This document shows positions 18,961-27,883 of a stretch of DNA of 64,000 nt, in pieces. Source of the DNA: Neisseria dentiae. GTDB taxonomy: Bacteria; Pseudomonadota; Gammaproteobacteria; Burkholderiales; Neisseriaceae. Position 1 is the stretch's first letter. Every line of letters starts with the position of its first letter. The stretch spans positions 1 through 64,000 of the forward strand of contig NZ_JANIKQ010000012.1 in NCBI RefSeq assembly GCF_024580525.1. Direction: 5' to 3'. The translations under genes and the position numbers were made by a program. Under the pieces are notes generated by a model, which was not told where the DNA came from, did not search any database, and was given only the letters and a program-made list of their open reading frames with translations.

Positions 18961-19030
18961 GTTTCAGACGGCCTGATGCCTGTTACACAGACCAAAAGGC
19001 CGTCTGAAAGTTTGGTATTTTCAGACGGCC
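18961..19030. terminator. Cluster of uptake-sequence hairpins between ilvE and cls
   Basis: TTTCAGACGGCCT, AGGCCGTCTGAAA and another TTTTCAGACGGCC occur within 70 bases and can pair in alternative ways. They follow the ilvE stop on the minus strand. Confidence 0.65.
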
Positions 19031-19048
19031 GCTTTATGCCAACAAGCC

Positions 19049-20047
19049 TTATGCCACTTTAACCAACCAACCGTAACGGTCTTCGGCCAGGCCGTATTGG
19101 ATGTCGGTAACGGCTTTGCGGATGGCGGTGCCGCGCTCTTGGCCGGCAACGGCGATTTCTTTGCCGCCAATTACAAAAGAAGTAACCGGAGAAATCACCG
19201 CCGCCGTGCCGGTTAAAATTGCCTCCGCACCGTTTTCCACGGCTTCGCGTAACTCTTCTACGGTAAAGTTGCGCTCGCTGATTTGGTAGCCCATATCGCG
19301 CGCCACTTTCAACACTGAATCGCGGGTTACGCCGTGTAAAAATTCGCTGGTTAACGGTTTGGTGATGATTTCATCACCCTTAATCAAAGCAAAATTCGCC
19401 GCCGCCGTTTCCTGCACGTCGCCGTTCGGGCAAAACAGTACTTGGTGCGCACCGTATTCTTCGCGTGCTTTGGTTACCCACGGCAACGCCGAAGCATAGT
19501 TGCCGCCGCATTTCACACGGCCCATATGCGGGGCGCAGCGCATGTGTTCCGTTTCCACCAGAAGTTTCATCGGCGAACCGGCTTTGAAATAATCGCCCAC
19601 CGGCGAAGCCAAAATATACAGAACCGCATTATCCGAACCGGCCGCAGCCTTGCCGATAACCGGGTCGGTGCCGATTAAAGTCGGGCGAAGGTACAACGAA
19701 GCAGGCGCATCGGGGATTTCGTCTGCGGCACGCGCCACCAACTCGATTAAAGCATCACGGAAAGCCTCGGTTTCCGGAACGGGCAGGCTCAACAATTTGG
19801 CACTCTGCTGCATACGGGCGATATTCGCATCGGGGCGGAACAACACAATGCCGCCGTCTTCCTGGCGGAATGCCTTCAAACCCTCGAAACATTCGCTGCC
19901 GTAATGCAGGCAATGCGCGCCAGGTGCTAGTTGCAGATTATCGGAAGGCTGCCAGCGCACGCCCTGCCATGCGCCGTTTTCAAAAGCCAATACCGGCATA
20001 TCTTTATGGAAAACGCTGCCGAATACGGCGGGAACTTCTCTTGCCAT
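19049..20047 (-). CDS. ilvE: Branched-chain amino acid aminotransferase
   Basis: This PLP enzyme performs the last step of Val, Leu and Ile synthesis, transferring an amino group from glutamate to the 2-oxo acid. The 332-residue protein shows the fold-type IV Schiff-base lysine K179 in GRVKCGGNYA and the phosphate-binding TGTAAVISPV near the C-terminus. LHYGSECFEGLKAF near 47-60 is the family substrate/PLP motif. Sequence style matches the larger branched-chain family rather than the short E. coli enzyme. It is monocistronic and adjacent to the integrated element. Confidence 0.94.
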   Translation of the reverse strand: MAREVPAVFGSVFHKDMPVLAFENGAWQGVRWQPSDNLQLAPGAHCLHYGSECFEGLKAFRQEDGGIVLFRPDANIARMQQSAKLLSLPVPETEAFRDALIELVARAADEIPDAPASLYLRPTLIGTDPVIGKAAAGSDNAVLYILASPVGDYFKAGSPMKLLVETEHMRCAPHMGRVKCGGNYASALPWVTKAREEYGAHQVLFCPNGDVQETAAANFALIKGDEIITKPLTSEFLHGVTRDSVLKVARDMGYQISERNFTVEELREAVENGAEAILTGTAAVISPVTSFVIGGKEIAVAGQERGTAIRKAVTDIQYGLAEDRYGWLVKVA

Positions 20048-20285
20048 GATGGATACTTTCGGGTGGTTGATGGTTATATATGAAAAATACTCTTTGCCTG
20101 CCCGCTTGGCAAGCCCTGTAAACGTGATATTGCAAACATGCCGAGAAAAAGGCCGTCTGAAAACAAAATGAATGAAATTTCAGATACAGTCAATCAGTCC
20201 AAGAAAAAATATATACGCCATATCAAGATTAACCCGGGCATCTTAAAAATTGGCAAAAATTAATACTGTTGCAAAAAACAGATGG
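20048..20285. other. Intergenic region upstream of ilvE, no gene seen
   Basis: About 240 bases with one uptake sequence near 20150 and otherwise AT-rich sequence. I see no gene. The ilvE promoter probably lies here, but no hexamer pair is convincing. Confidence 0.4.
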
Positions 20286-20325
20286 AAAAACCGCCCAGTT
20301 TATTTAAACTTGGGCGGTTTTTTTA
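20286..20325. terminator. Bidirectional terminator, probably the displaced terminator of tRNA-Asn
   Basis: AAAAACCGCCCAGTT pairs with AACTTGGGCGGTTTTTT; there are A and T runs on both sides. It lies immediately outside the left repeat of tRNA-Asn. Before the element integrated, this would have stood directly downstream of the tRNA gene. The element now supplies a different terminator at the right end. Confidence 0.75.
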
Positions 20326-20327
20326 TC

Positions 20328-20376
20328 TGGCTCCCCGACCTGGGCTCGAACCAGGGACCTGCGGATTAACAGTCCG
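20328..20376. other. Left attachment site (att repeat) of the integrative element
   Basis: These 49 bases are identical to 61055-61103, the 3' half of tRNA-Asn including CCA. The identity ends abruptly: here CAATATAAAA follows, at the right end the rest of the tRNA. Duplication of a tRNA 3' part is the hallmark of tyrosine-recombinase integration. The partial copy lacks the 5' half and cannot be a functional tRNA. Confidence 0.93.
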
Positions 20377-20554
20377 CAATATAAAATATAACTAATTGAT
20401 TTTAAACAAGAGTGAAGTCTGCATTTACCGTTATATACAGCCTTGTTTAAGAACATTCAGTCACAAATTAGACACACACAAAAACGAAAACTTAAGCCTG
20501 CCTGTACCTATTGGGCATGTTTAATTTTTCGTTTTTTCTTTTTGGGAGCAGCAA

Positions 20555-21061
20555 ATGGCATCCTTGAACAAAGTCATCCTTATCGGCAATCTCGGCCGCG
20601 ATCCCGAAATGCGCTATATGCCCAACGGCGAGGCCGTCTGCAATTTCAGCATCGCCACCAGCGAAACTTGGAACGACCGCCAAACCGGCCAGCGTCAGGA
20701 ACGTACCGAATGGCACAACATTACCCTTTACCGCCGTTTGGCCGAAGTAGCCGGCCAGTATCTGCGTAAAGGCAGCTCGGTTTATATCGATGGCCGTATC
20801 CAAAGCCGCAAATATCTGGGTAAAGACGGTATCGAGCGCACCGCCTACGACATTATCGGCAACGAAATGAAAATGCTCGGTTCGCGCAGCGGCGGCTCTG
20901 CGGAATACGGCGGTGCACCGGCACAACAGCAATCATCGCACCACATGACGGCGGAAAAATATGCCGCAGCAAGTGGTGGTGTCGTAACTCCGCCAAAACG
21001 GCAGGCTCCCGCCGTACCGGTTGTCCCTGTGGACGATATCGAATCCGATATTCCGTTCTAG
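20555..21061 (+). CDS. ssb: Single-stranded DNA-binding protein (element-encoded, full length)
   Basis: A 168-residue SSB that coats single-stranded DNA, likely helping establishment of transferred DNA. The N-terminal OB fold ([20 protein letters not shown]) runs to about residue 110. A linker follows, and the acidic tip DDIESDIPF is the standard partner-binding tail. It is the first gene of the element and precedes the virB operon. GGGAGC lies before ATG 20555. A second, shorter SSB without the acidic tip is encoded at 31914. Confidence 0.93.
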   Translation: MASLNKVILIGNLGRDPEMRYMPNGEAVCNFSIATSETWNDRQTGQRQERTEWHNITLYRRLAEVAGQYLRKGSSVYIDGRIQSRKYLGKDGIERTAYDIIGNEMKMLGSRSGGSAEYGGAPAQQQSSHHMTAEKYAAASGGVVTPPKRQAPAVPVVPVDDIESDIPF

Positions 21062-21137
21062 CCCTGATAAATTAATCAGCCTAAATCAGTGAGGCCGTCT
21101 GAATTTTTCAGGCGGTCTTTTTTTAAAGGAGCAAATC

Positions 21138-21755
21138 TTGAAAGCTAAAAATCTGTTGGCAGTTGTAGCGGCGTTGGCATCAGGTGTCTGCATCTCTGCA
21201 CCTTATCCGCAGTATCAGCATTTGGTGGAAAAACACGCGGCGGCGCAAGGCTTGGATGCGAACCTTGTGTGGGCCGTTATGGCTCGGGAGAGCGGTGGTA
21301 ACCGTTATGCCCTTTCGCACAAAAATGCCCGCGGCCTGTTGCAGGTTATCCCGCCTACGGCTGCGCGGATGGGGGTTAATCCCAAATATCTGTACAACCC
21401 CGAACACAACATCATCGCCGGTACGCGCTACCTGCGTTTTTTGAGCAACCGTTACAAAGGAGACCTCAACCTGATACTGGCCGGCTACAACGCCGGCGAG
21501 GGCGCGGTGGACAAATATAGGGGCATCCCACCCTACCGCGAAACCCAAAAATACGTCCGGATTGTGCGTAACCGTTACGCACAATTAAGTGGCAACCCCG
21601 CCCATGCTGCGGGAAACCGTGGAGTGTCCATGAAAGCGGCTTACCATCCGCAGAAAACCGCTGTTAAGGCCGTCCGCATAGCTTCGGCCCGGGCGGTAGC
21701 CGATTCCCCACCGCCGAAACAATATGCAGCGTGGGATGTGTTTCAAGAGTTTTAA
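21138..21755 (+). CDS. virB1: VirB1-like lytic transglycosylase
   Basis: A periplasmic muramidase that opens peptidoglycan for assembly of the secretion channel. The 205-residue protein starts at a TTG (21138) with AAAGGAG before it. It has a short signal peptide (LAVVAALASGVCISA). The SLT domain follows with catalytic Glu in WAVMARESGGN, then ARGLLQVIPPTA and LILAGYNAGEGAV motifs. The C-terminal extension is basic. As first gene of a virB-ordered operon, its role is well supported. Confidence 0.9.
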   Translation: MKAKNLLAVVAALASGVCISAPYPQYQHLVEKHAAAQGLDANLVWAVMARESGGNRYALSHKNARGLLQVIPPTAARMGVNPKYLYNPEHNIIAGTRYLRFLSNRYKGDLNLILAGYNAGEGAVDKYRGIPPYRETQKYVRIVRNRYAQLSGNPAHAAGNRGVSMKAAYHPQKTAVKAVRIASARAVADSPPPKQYAAWDVFQEF

Positions 21756-21840
21756 TTTTACCCTCGGGTAACTGTGTTCCGGCCTAGTGCCGGTTTTTTT
21801 GTGTCCGCCATTTGGCGGCATTTTTTTAAAGGAAATACTT

Positions 21841-22182
21841 ATGAATTCTGTTTCTGAAACCCAAACTCAAGCTGTTGTGTCAACCCAAAAATACATTTTG
21901 TTGTTGGCTGGGTTTGCCTTCGCATTATTTATTTTTCTGTTCAGCGGCGATGCTTATGCTTCTTCCGGCGGTCTCACAAAACTGGAAAGTGAAGCAAACA
22001 GTTGGAAAACTGCTGCTTATTCTTTTATCGGTGTATGTGCCATTATTTATTTACTTTGGGAAGGTGGCAAACTTTGGGGGAATAAGATTGATTGGATGGA
22101 CTTCGGTGTTTGCTGTTTGAAAGTCGCTGTTGTAGGTGGCGTCCCTGCTCTTGGTGTTTATTTTTGGGGTGTGTGGGCGTAG
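21841..22182 (+). CDS. virB2: VirB2-like major pilin
   Basis: The 113-residue protein has a long N-terminal hydrophobic leader (ILLLAGFAFALFIFLFSG) ending at a likely AYA cleavage site. Two further membrane segments follow, typical of VirB2/TrbC pilins. ATG 21841 is preceded by AAAGGAAA. It would form the conjugative pilus after processing. Assigned by size, topology and position between virB1 and virB3. Confidence 0.85.
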   Translation: MNSVSETQTQAVVSTQKYILLLAGFAFALFIFLFSGDAYASSGGLTKLESEANSWKTAAYSFIGVCAIIYLLWEGGKLWGNKIDWMDFGVCCLKVAVVGGVPALGVYFWGVWA

Positions 22183-22195
22183 GAAAGGGTCAAAC

Positions 22196-22594
22196 ATGAA
22201 TGAAAAATTTCTAGAAATAGATGACGAGCTCCCGGGGTTTAATGCTTTAGCCCGGGCAGCGACTATTGCAGGAATGCCGCTGGTTCCTGCTCTTATGTCA
22301 TTTATTTTTCCTGTTTTTATTTCCATGATTTTACTGCCTTTTATACACGGAAAAGCTTTTCTCGCATTGCTCTTTGTTATTCCATGTTTGCTTTTCATTT
22401 ACACGCAAACGCAACAGGATGACCAGGCATTGCGCATTATCGGCTTATCAACCTTAAGTGTATTGCGGCGGCGAAATTATCGGCTGTTCGGTAAAACCAA
22501 CACGATTTTAGGCAGTAAGTACGGAAGAGAGAATGATGATTACCAACGATTTTTTGAGCAAAATACTGAAAAAACAACGTGGGCAGGAAGATAG
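22196..22594 (+). CDS. virB3: VirB3-like membrane protein
   Basis: A 132-residue inner-membrane protein that associates with VirB4 in type IV secretion. Two membrane segments are visible near residues 28-65, followed by a basic cytoplasmic tail with SVLRRRNYRLFGKTN, a family-like feature. ATG 22196 is 13 bases after virB2. The end overlaps virB4 by about 60 bases in another frame, suggesting coupled translation. Identified by size, topology and gene order. Confidence 0.8.
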   Translation: MNEKFLEIDDELPGFNALARAATIAGMPLVPALMSFIFPVFISMILLPFIHGKAFLALLFVIPCLLFIYTQTQQDDQALRIIGLSTLSVLRRRNYRLFGKTNTILGSKYGRENDDYQRFFEQNTEKTTWAGR

Positions 22595-24956
22595 CCTGCC
22601 ACCTTATAAACAGCATATAAGCGAACGTGTGGTGTTACTTGCAGATAACCGCGTTGCTTTTACTTTCCGCTTAGAGGGAACACGTTTTGAGGGTGTGGAT
22701 GATACCAGTATGGTTGTTCAATACCTGAATCTGAACAAAACCCTTGCTTCTATCGGTAAAGACAAAAGTAGCCGCTTGGGGCTTTGGGTAACCCACCACC
22801 ACAAAAAAATCGACTTCGAGCGTGAATACGATTTCCATACTACGTTTACGCGCACTTTCGCGCGCAAGTATATGGAAAAGCTCCAGAGTGGCGATTATTT
22901 TGAAAACATCTACTACATTACCTGTATTCTTAAATATGAGGATATTGATGATGCCGTAGAAGAAGCTGAAGAACTCATTGAGAAACTGACCGAATATTTG
23001 CAAGATTATGATCCGTATATATTGAAAGCATACTATAACGAATCGGGTATTCTTTTTTCAGAGTTCTATGAGTTTATCGGTATGCTGGCCAACGGCACTT
23101 ACGAACCGATTCCGATCGGTTCGGCAAATGCCTACCGAACCATTCCGTCAGCCAACCTGCACTTCGGTTCTGAACTTTTGGAAATGCGTAGTTCTGATAA
23201 AACACGCTATGCCACACTATACGATCTGAAAGAGTTTGGTCAAAGTAAGGTCAAGGTAATGGTCAGTACACTTTCGTTGCCCTGTGAATTTATTTTTACC
23301 CAAAGTTTTGCCTATATACGTTCCGGCTCAATGATGAAAAAAATCGACGATCAACTTAACAAGTTGGAATCAGTGGGTGATATGGCCATTGGGCAGCACA
23401 AAGAATTGATGGAGGCTAAAGGCCATTTGGCTACCGGTGATTTGATGTTTGGTGATTATCATGGCGCGTTGGTGGTTTTTGGGGATACTCCAAGAAAAGC
23501 GTACACTAACGGACAAACTGTAGCCGCCCGATTCTTGAGTTCCGGCGGCTTTCGTTTTATCCGTGCGTCGTTATCGGCGGAATTTACCTTTTTCAGCCAG
23601 TTTCCCGGTGCCAAAATCAAACCACGCCCATTTCCCAAGGCCACCACCAATTTAGCCGCTTCTTTCCCGATGTTTAACTACGAACACGGAAAAAGCCGGG
23701 GCAACCCGCTGGGAGACGGTTCGGCCGTTATGCCTTTGAAAACCGAGGGCAGCACCATTTACGACTTCAATTTCCACTACACAGATCCCAACGAACTTGT
23801 TCCCGCAGAGGAATATCCTGCCGGGCATGCGTTACTGATGGGGAAAACCGGAGCAGGTAAAACTACCGCTCAAACAGCTATGTTAAGTTTTGCCGAACGC
23901 TTCAAGCCTTTTATCTTTGCGATGGACAAAGACAAGGGCATGGAGATTTTTATTCGCGCAATCGGCGGCACCTATTTCCCGATTGATGCGGGTGTTCCCA
24001 CCGGTCTGAACCCGTTCCAATGGCCAGATTCTCCCAAATTAAGGGATTTCCTGTATGACTTGGTCGGTTCGTGTGTCCGACAACAGAGCAAGGATAATAC
24101 CGCAGAAGAACAGAAAAAGATCAAGATGGCGGTGGATACCGTGATGAATTTGGATTTCAAACACCGCCGTATGGGCGCATTGCTGCACTCCATCCCACCC
24201 AGCACCGAAGATAACAGTCTATTTACCCGCCTTGAAGTATGGTGCGGAAAAGGGCGTTTCGCATGGTGCCTGGATAACCCCGAAAACCTGTTCAATCCCG
24301 ATGAATTCTATCGTGTAGGTTTTGACCTGACCGACATTCTCAAGGCTGATTACCGCCCCACCGAACCGATACTGGCTTGTATGTTCTACATGAAAAACAT
24401 CATGCTGGAACGTGTAGCCAAAAGCCGTGGGGTATTGGCAACTGTGTTGGAAGAATTTTGGCTGCCGGCAAAATATCCGGTTACACAAGAATTTATCGTT
24501 GACGGATTGAAAACCGACCGAAAACTTGGCGGTTTTTTACTGCTGGTTACCCAGTCACCGAAAGACGCCATCAATTCGCCGATTTTTGACACCGTCGTAG
24601 AACAGACTGTAACCAAAGTGCTGCTACCTAACCCTGCTGCTGAATACGAAGGCAATTACCAACGTCTCGGTCTGACAGAAAAAGAATTTTTGGAGATGAG
24701 GAAACTCGGCGAGAAAAGCCGCAAGTTCTTAATCAAGCAAAACATGGGTAGTTCTATAGCGACGCTCAATCTGACAGGCATGAAAGACGAAATCGCAGTC
24801 CTCTCGGGTAATGCAGCTAACGTACATATCATGCACCAAGCAATGGAGTATTGTGGTAGCGAAAACCCCGATGATTGGTTGCCTGTTTTCCATGAAATGA
24901 GAAAGGAGAATAAAACAGCAAAAATAGAGCAAGAGCAACAGTCTGAGACTGTTTGA
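22533..24956 (+). CDS. virB4: VirB4-like secretion ATPase
   Basis: This is the largest energy component of the secretion channel, at the inner-membrane face. The 807-residue protein has the CagE/TrbE/VirB N-terminal region and a RecA-like ATPase with Walker A GKTGAGKTT (437-445) and a Walker B-type LEEFWLPA. The conserved QSPKDAIN motif after it is family-typical. Two adjacent ATGs (22533, 22536) could serve as start. An uptake-sequence hairpin follows the stop. Confidence 0.95.
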   Translation: MMITNDFLSKILKKQRGQEDSLPPYKQHISERVVLLADNRVAFTFRLEGTRFEGVDDTSMVVQYLNLNKTLASIGKDKSSRLGLWVTHHHKKIDFEREYDFHTTFTRTFARKYMEKLQSGDYFENIYYITCILKYEDIDDAVEEAEELIEKLTEYLQDYDPYILKAYYNESGILFSEFYEFIGMLANGTYEPIPIGSANAYRTIPSANLHFGSELLEMRSSDKTRYATLYDLKEFGQSKVKVMVSTLSLPCEFIFTQSFAYIRSGSMMKKIDDQLNKLESVGDMAIGQHKELMEAKGHLATGDLMFGDYHGALVVFGDTPRKAYTNGQTVAARFLSSGGFRFIRASLSAEFTFFSQFPGAKIKPRPFPKATTNLAASFPMFNYEHGKSRGNPLGDGSAVMPLKTEGSTIYDFNFHYTDPNELVPAEEYPAGHALLMGKTGAGKTTAQTAMLSFAERFKPFIFAMDKDKGMEIFIRAIGGTYFPIDAGVPTGLNPFQWPDSPKLRDFLYDLVGSCVRQQSKDNTAEEQKKIKMAVDTVMNLDFKHRRMGALLHSIPPSTEDNSLFTRLEVWCGKGRFAWCLDNPENLFNPDEFYRVGFDLTDILKADYRPTEPILACMFYMKNIMLERVAKSRGVLATVLEEFWLPAKYPVTQEFIVDGLKTDRKLGGFLLLVTQSPKDAINSPIFDTVVEQTVTKVLLPNPAAEYEGNYQRLGLTEKEFLEMRKLGEKSRKFLIKQNMGSSIATLNLTGMKDEIAVLSGNAANVHIMHQAMEYCGSENPDDWLPVFHEMRKENKTAKIEQEQQSETV

Positions 24957-24963
24957 GTACAGA

Positions 24964-24999
24964 AAAAAGGCCGTCTGAAAGTTTTTCAGACGGCCTTTT
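24964..24999. terminator. DUS hairpin between virB4 and virB5
   Basis: AAAAAGGCCGTCTGAAA and its complement with a short loop and trailing T run directly follow the virB4 stop. It could attenuate the operon or split it into two transcripts. Confidence 0.75.
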
Positions 25000-25054
25000 A
25001 GCTTCTCTCCCTGCCGCATTTGCGGCTTTTTCTATTTATAAGGAAATGATTCAA

Positions 25055-25720
25055 ATGAAATCGACAAATTTAAAAAAAATGGGCATAGCCGTTTTGGTTT
25101 CCATCGGCATGATGACAGGTTCTGTTGCCCCCGTGTCAGCTAGTGGTATCCCCGTGGTTGATGGTGCAGCAATTGCTCAGGCAATTCAACAGGGTATTCA
25201 ACTTGCTCAACAGATTCAGAACCAAATTAAACAGCTTCAAGAGCTTAAAAATCAGGTAAAAGCATTAACGGGGACGCGCAATCTTGGTGATTTTGCTAAG
25301 AATGCCGCGCTGGATCAAATACCTGATGAGTGGAAAGGCATTTATAACGATATTAAAAATCTCGATACTGCAACACTTACTGGTAAAGACCAATATAGCC
25401 AAAACAATGCCGCTGAAGCCTTGATTAACAGCTATAAGCAGGCCGCAAAAGCGATTATGGACACTGATGCGCGTGTAAAAGTAATCAATCAGTTAGCCCA
25501 AAAAGCCAATCAAACTCAAGACGCGAAGGCTGCCGCTGACTTACAAAACCGTATCGCTGTTGAGCAAGCACGCATTGCAAATAACCAAGTTATGTTGGAT
25601 ATGGGTATGAAAATGGCAGAACAGCAAGAAAAAATTCAAACGGCCCAGCAGCAAAACATTATTGCTTGCCAAATTAAAGCGAAAGGTAAGGCTGCTCAAA
25701 AAGAATGCGGTTCCATTTAA
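25055..25720 (+). CDS. virB5: VirB5-like minor pilin
   Basis: The 221-residue exported protein has a signal peptide (VLVSIGMMTGSVAPVSASG) and a largely helical, Gln-rich mature part (QQGIQLAQQIQNQIKQLQEL). This is typical of VirB5/TrbJ pilus-tip proteins that help contact recipients. ATG 25055 has AAGGA at 11 bases; ATG 25046 is too close to that site. Assigned by topology and position between virB4 and virB6. Confidence 0.85.
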   Translation: MKSTNLKKMGIAVLVSIGMMTGSVAPVSASGIPVVDGAAIAQAIQQGIQLAQQIQNQIKQLQELKNQVKALTGTRNLGDFAKNAALDQIPDEWKGIYNDIKNLDTATLTGKDQYSQNNAAEALINSYKQAAKAIMDTDARVKVINQLAQKANQTQDAKAAADLQNRIAVEQARIANNQVMLDMGMKMAEQQEKIQTAQQQNIIACQIKAKGKAAQKECGSI

Positions 25721-25785
25721 CCCTTGCGAACTTTAGGTTTAGCCCGTTGTTTTCCAAACAACGGGTTTCTTTACAGGAAACTAAT

Positions 25786-26757
25786 ATGTCAGACGTATCT
25801 GAAAAGTCAACATTTTTTGTTGATATGACACAGTTTGTAACTGTTAACATGGGAACCAGTTTGTTTGAGTCGGCCGGTAATCTGATTTCTAATATCGCTC
25901 CCATTTTTTCAATATTGTTCGGCATCTATCTGCTGATGATTATGGTTTCATATTGGAGCGGCGGCGGTATTGATGAAATGTTTGTTGATTTTATCAAACG
26001 CATGATAACGTGGGCTTTTTTAATTACCTTAGCTTTTAATGCCTCACACTATTCTGAACTTGCCAACATTATTTATGTCCTACCTGATGATTTGGCAAAA
26101 GCCTTTGGAAGCATGGAATATTCCGGTGGGGCCTTGGATAAGATTGTCGATGATGTAAACACAGTTACAGACGAACTTGCTTTACAACGAAGCCGGTTGA
26201 ATATTTTGGATGTAGGAACCCGTATAGATTACAGTATCGTGATTTACAGCATTGAAATTTTTATGGGTATTTTGCTTACTGTCGGGTTTGCTTTTTATAT
26301 ACTTTCAAAAATTTCTTTGGCCATGGTTTTGATGATCGGCCCACTATTCATCGGTTTCGGGCTGTTTCCCGCCACGCGCCAATACAGCATGAACTGGGTA
26401 GGACAATGTTTAAATTATGTGTTTACCATTGTACTGTTTTCGGTTCTCGGCTCCATGATGCTTACTTTTATTAAAGATTATGTGGATATCATGGGAGCCG
26501 ATAATATCGCCGCCGCTTCTTCGTTAGCTATTTTGCTATTGCTTATAACTATACTTTTTATCGTTGTATGCTGGAACACCCCGCAAATAGCTTCTGCCCT
26601 TACCGGTGGCAGTGCTATCCAAGGCTCTATGCGTACCATTTACAATATGGCTAGAAAAGGAGTTTCCAAAGCGTCGTATGGAGCCGGAAAAGTTGGAGAA
26701 ACCGCTAAAAACCGGTGGGTAAAATATCGCAGCGGGGGAAATATTAAAAATACCTAA
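25786..26757 (+). CDS. virB6: VirB6-like polytopic membrane protein
   Basis: A 323-residue inner-membrane protein with about six hydrophobic segments, part of the DNA translocation channel. It includes IFSILFGIYLLMIMVSYW, the central SLAMVLMIGPLFIGFGLF with the conserved family tryptophan near MNWVGQ, and LAILLLLITILFIVV. The C-terminal tail is basic. AGGAAACTAAT precedes ATG 25786. TrbL/VirB6 family by topology and gene order. Confidence 0.9.
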   Translation: MSDVSEKSTFFVDMTQFVTVNMGTSLFESAGNLISNIAPIFSILFGIYLLMIMVSYWSGGGIDEMFVDFIKRMITWAFLITLAFNASHYSELANIIYVLPDDLAKAFGSMEYSGGALDKIVDDVNTVTDELALQRSRLNILDVGTRIDYSIVIYSIEIFMGILLTVGFAFYILSKISLAMVLMIGPLFIGFGLFPATRQYSMNWVGQCLNYVFTIVLFSVLGSMMLTFIKDYVDIMGADNIAAASSLAILLLLITILFIVVCWNTPQIASALTGGSAIQGSMRTIYNMARKGVSKASYGAGKVGETAKNRWVKYRSGGNIKNT

Positions 26758-26775
26758 GGTGTAAGGAGACTAAAG

Positions 26776-27210
26776 ATGGATCATAACGAGATTAGAAAAG
26801 GAATATTACAAGCCAAAGTTGTTGACCGCAATTCCGGGCTGTTGGCATTTGAAGTTTTCATCGTTCCGCCGACATTGGCTTACTTTCTTTCAACAAGTGA
26901 ATTTACTTCTAAGTATATTGGTTCGGATTCTTTAGTTTTCATTGCAACAGGTTTATTTTTATTCTGCTTCTTTGTTTACGGTGTGCTTTTTAATAAGCGG
27001 TTACGCCGCTATATAGCATTATTTTTTAGTTTTCTGTGGGTGTATGGGACATGGAAAATAGTTGGCTTTGACAAATCTTTCTCTGAATATCAAATTACTG
27101 ATTATTTCATTGAGCTTTTTTTCCGAAGCATCCCATGTTTTATTGTTTTCCTTGTTTCTATATTCCTGCATTGGCATGATTTTATATTTTTAGATGATAT
27201 GGATTACTGA
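26776..27210 (+). CDS. Predicted membrane protein in virB operon, unknown
   Basis: The 144-residue protein has four hydrophobic stretches and no recognisable family motif. It is AT-rich like the surrounding virB genes and has AAGGAGAC before ATG 26776. It sits between virB6 and a lipoprotein gene, where entry-exclusion or immunity-type membrane proteins often lie in conjugative operons. Entry exclusion is a reasonable guess from position and topology only. Confidence 0.6.
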   Translation: MDHNEIRKGILQAKVVDRNSGLLAFEVFIVPPTLAYFLSTSEFTSKYIGSDSLVFIATGLFLFCFFVYGVLFNKRLRRYIALFFSFLWVYGTWKIVGFDKSFSEYQITDYFIELFFRSIPCFIVFLVSIFLHWHDFIFLDDMDY

Positions 27211-27226
27211 TAAATTGAGAGGTTAT

Positions 27227-27691
27227 ATGACTAAAAGCAAAAAAGCATTTGTATTCCCAGTATTATTGGCGGCCGCTACGATTGTTAGTGGTTGTGCCTC
27301 CCTAAATGAGGGTTTGGCTCAGGTAAATAGTACGCTTGGCAGCATAAATAGTAGCCTATCCGGTTCTTCTCCCTCAGAAGGGAAAACGATTTCTGATAAG
27401 CAGACATCTGTTTATGCGCTGAAAAATATGAAAATATCAGCGTGGCCGGCTTTGAATGGAAAGGGCCTTCGCTTAACAGGAGAAGCCTACAACAAAACCG
27501 ATAAGTTGGTGAGGTTGTACATATCTATTCCGATTTATGATAAAGATGGTTTTAAAGCCAGTTCACTATTTGGCGAAATACATCTCTCCGGGAAAGAAAA
27601 AGAGCGATTTGAATTTAATACCCCAGGGGCTGTTCCTGATGGTGCTCGGTATGACCTGCAAAAATTCAAAGTGCATCACGAAGTATTCTGA
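27227..27691 (+). CDS. Lipoprotein in virB operon, possible entry exclusion factor
   Basis: The 154-residue protein starts at ATG 27227 and has a lipoprotein signal ending VSGC-A, so it is probably anchored in a membrane by an acylated Cys. The mature part has a Ser/Gly-rich spacer. A beta-rich C-terminal domain follows (LRLTGEAYNKTDKLVRLYI, then PIYDKDG), which resembles FxLYD-type domains. No firm family. Together with the upstream membrane protein it may form a surface or entry-exclusion pair; this is inference. An upstream ATG at 27194 overlaps the previous gene and lacks a signal. Confidence 0.6.
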   Translation: MTKSKKAFVFPVLLAAATIVSGCASLNEGLAQVNSTLGSINSSLSGSSPSEGKTISDKQTSVYALKNMKISAWPALNGKGLRLTGEAYNKTDKLVRLYISIPIYDKDGFKASSLFGEIHLSGKEKERFEFNTPGAVPDGARYDLQKFKVHHEVF

Positions 27692-27715
27692 CTTTCTCTT
27701 TGTTTATTAATAAAT

Positions 27716-27744
27716 AAAAAATGCCTCCCTATGGAGGCATTTTT
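27716..27744 (+). terminator. Hairpin terminator before virB7
   Basis: AAAAATGCCTCC and GGAGGCATTTTT flank CTAT, followed by more T residues. It may separate the virB5-B6-lipoprotein block from virB7-B11. Confidence 0.8.
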
Positions 27745-27761
27745 CTTTTGGAGATTCTGCT

Positions 27762-27881
27762 ATGAAAACCCTCTCCCTTATTCTGCTATCCGCCGTCTTG
27801 CTGACAGCTTGTTCTCATGCCCCAAAAAAACCAGGCGGCAAGGCGTTCCCGATTAACCCCACTTACCAAACAGGACGGTAA
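27762..27881 (+). CDS. virB7: VirB7-like short lipoprotein
   Basis: A 39-residue lipoprotein (MKTLSLILLSAVLLTACSHA at the start) with a clear lipobox LLTAC. The mature peptide has a short Pro/Lys-rich tail. In type IV secretion VirB7 anchors the outer-membrane core with VirB9 and VirB10. GGAG lies 7 bases before ATG 27762, and virB8 begins three bases after the stop. Size, lipobox and position immediately before virB8 make this call solid despite the short length. Confidence 0.85.
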   Translation: MKTLSLILLSAVLLTACSHAPKKPGGKAFPINPTYQTGR

Positions 27882-27883
27882 AT

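Noticed and set aside
17409..19007. Very long plus-strand frame opposite cls
   Set aside because: Shadow of the minus-strand cardiolipin synthase gene; His/Gln-rich translation without domains.
20328..20376. Second tRNA-Asn gene at the left end
   Set aside because: Only the 3' half is present; the 5' acceptor and D arm are missing, so it is an attachment-site copy.
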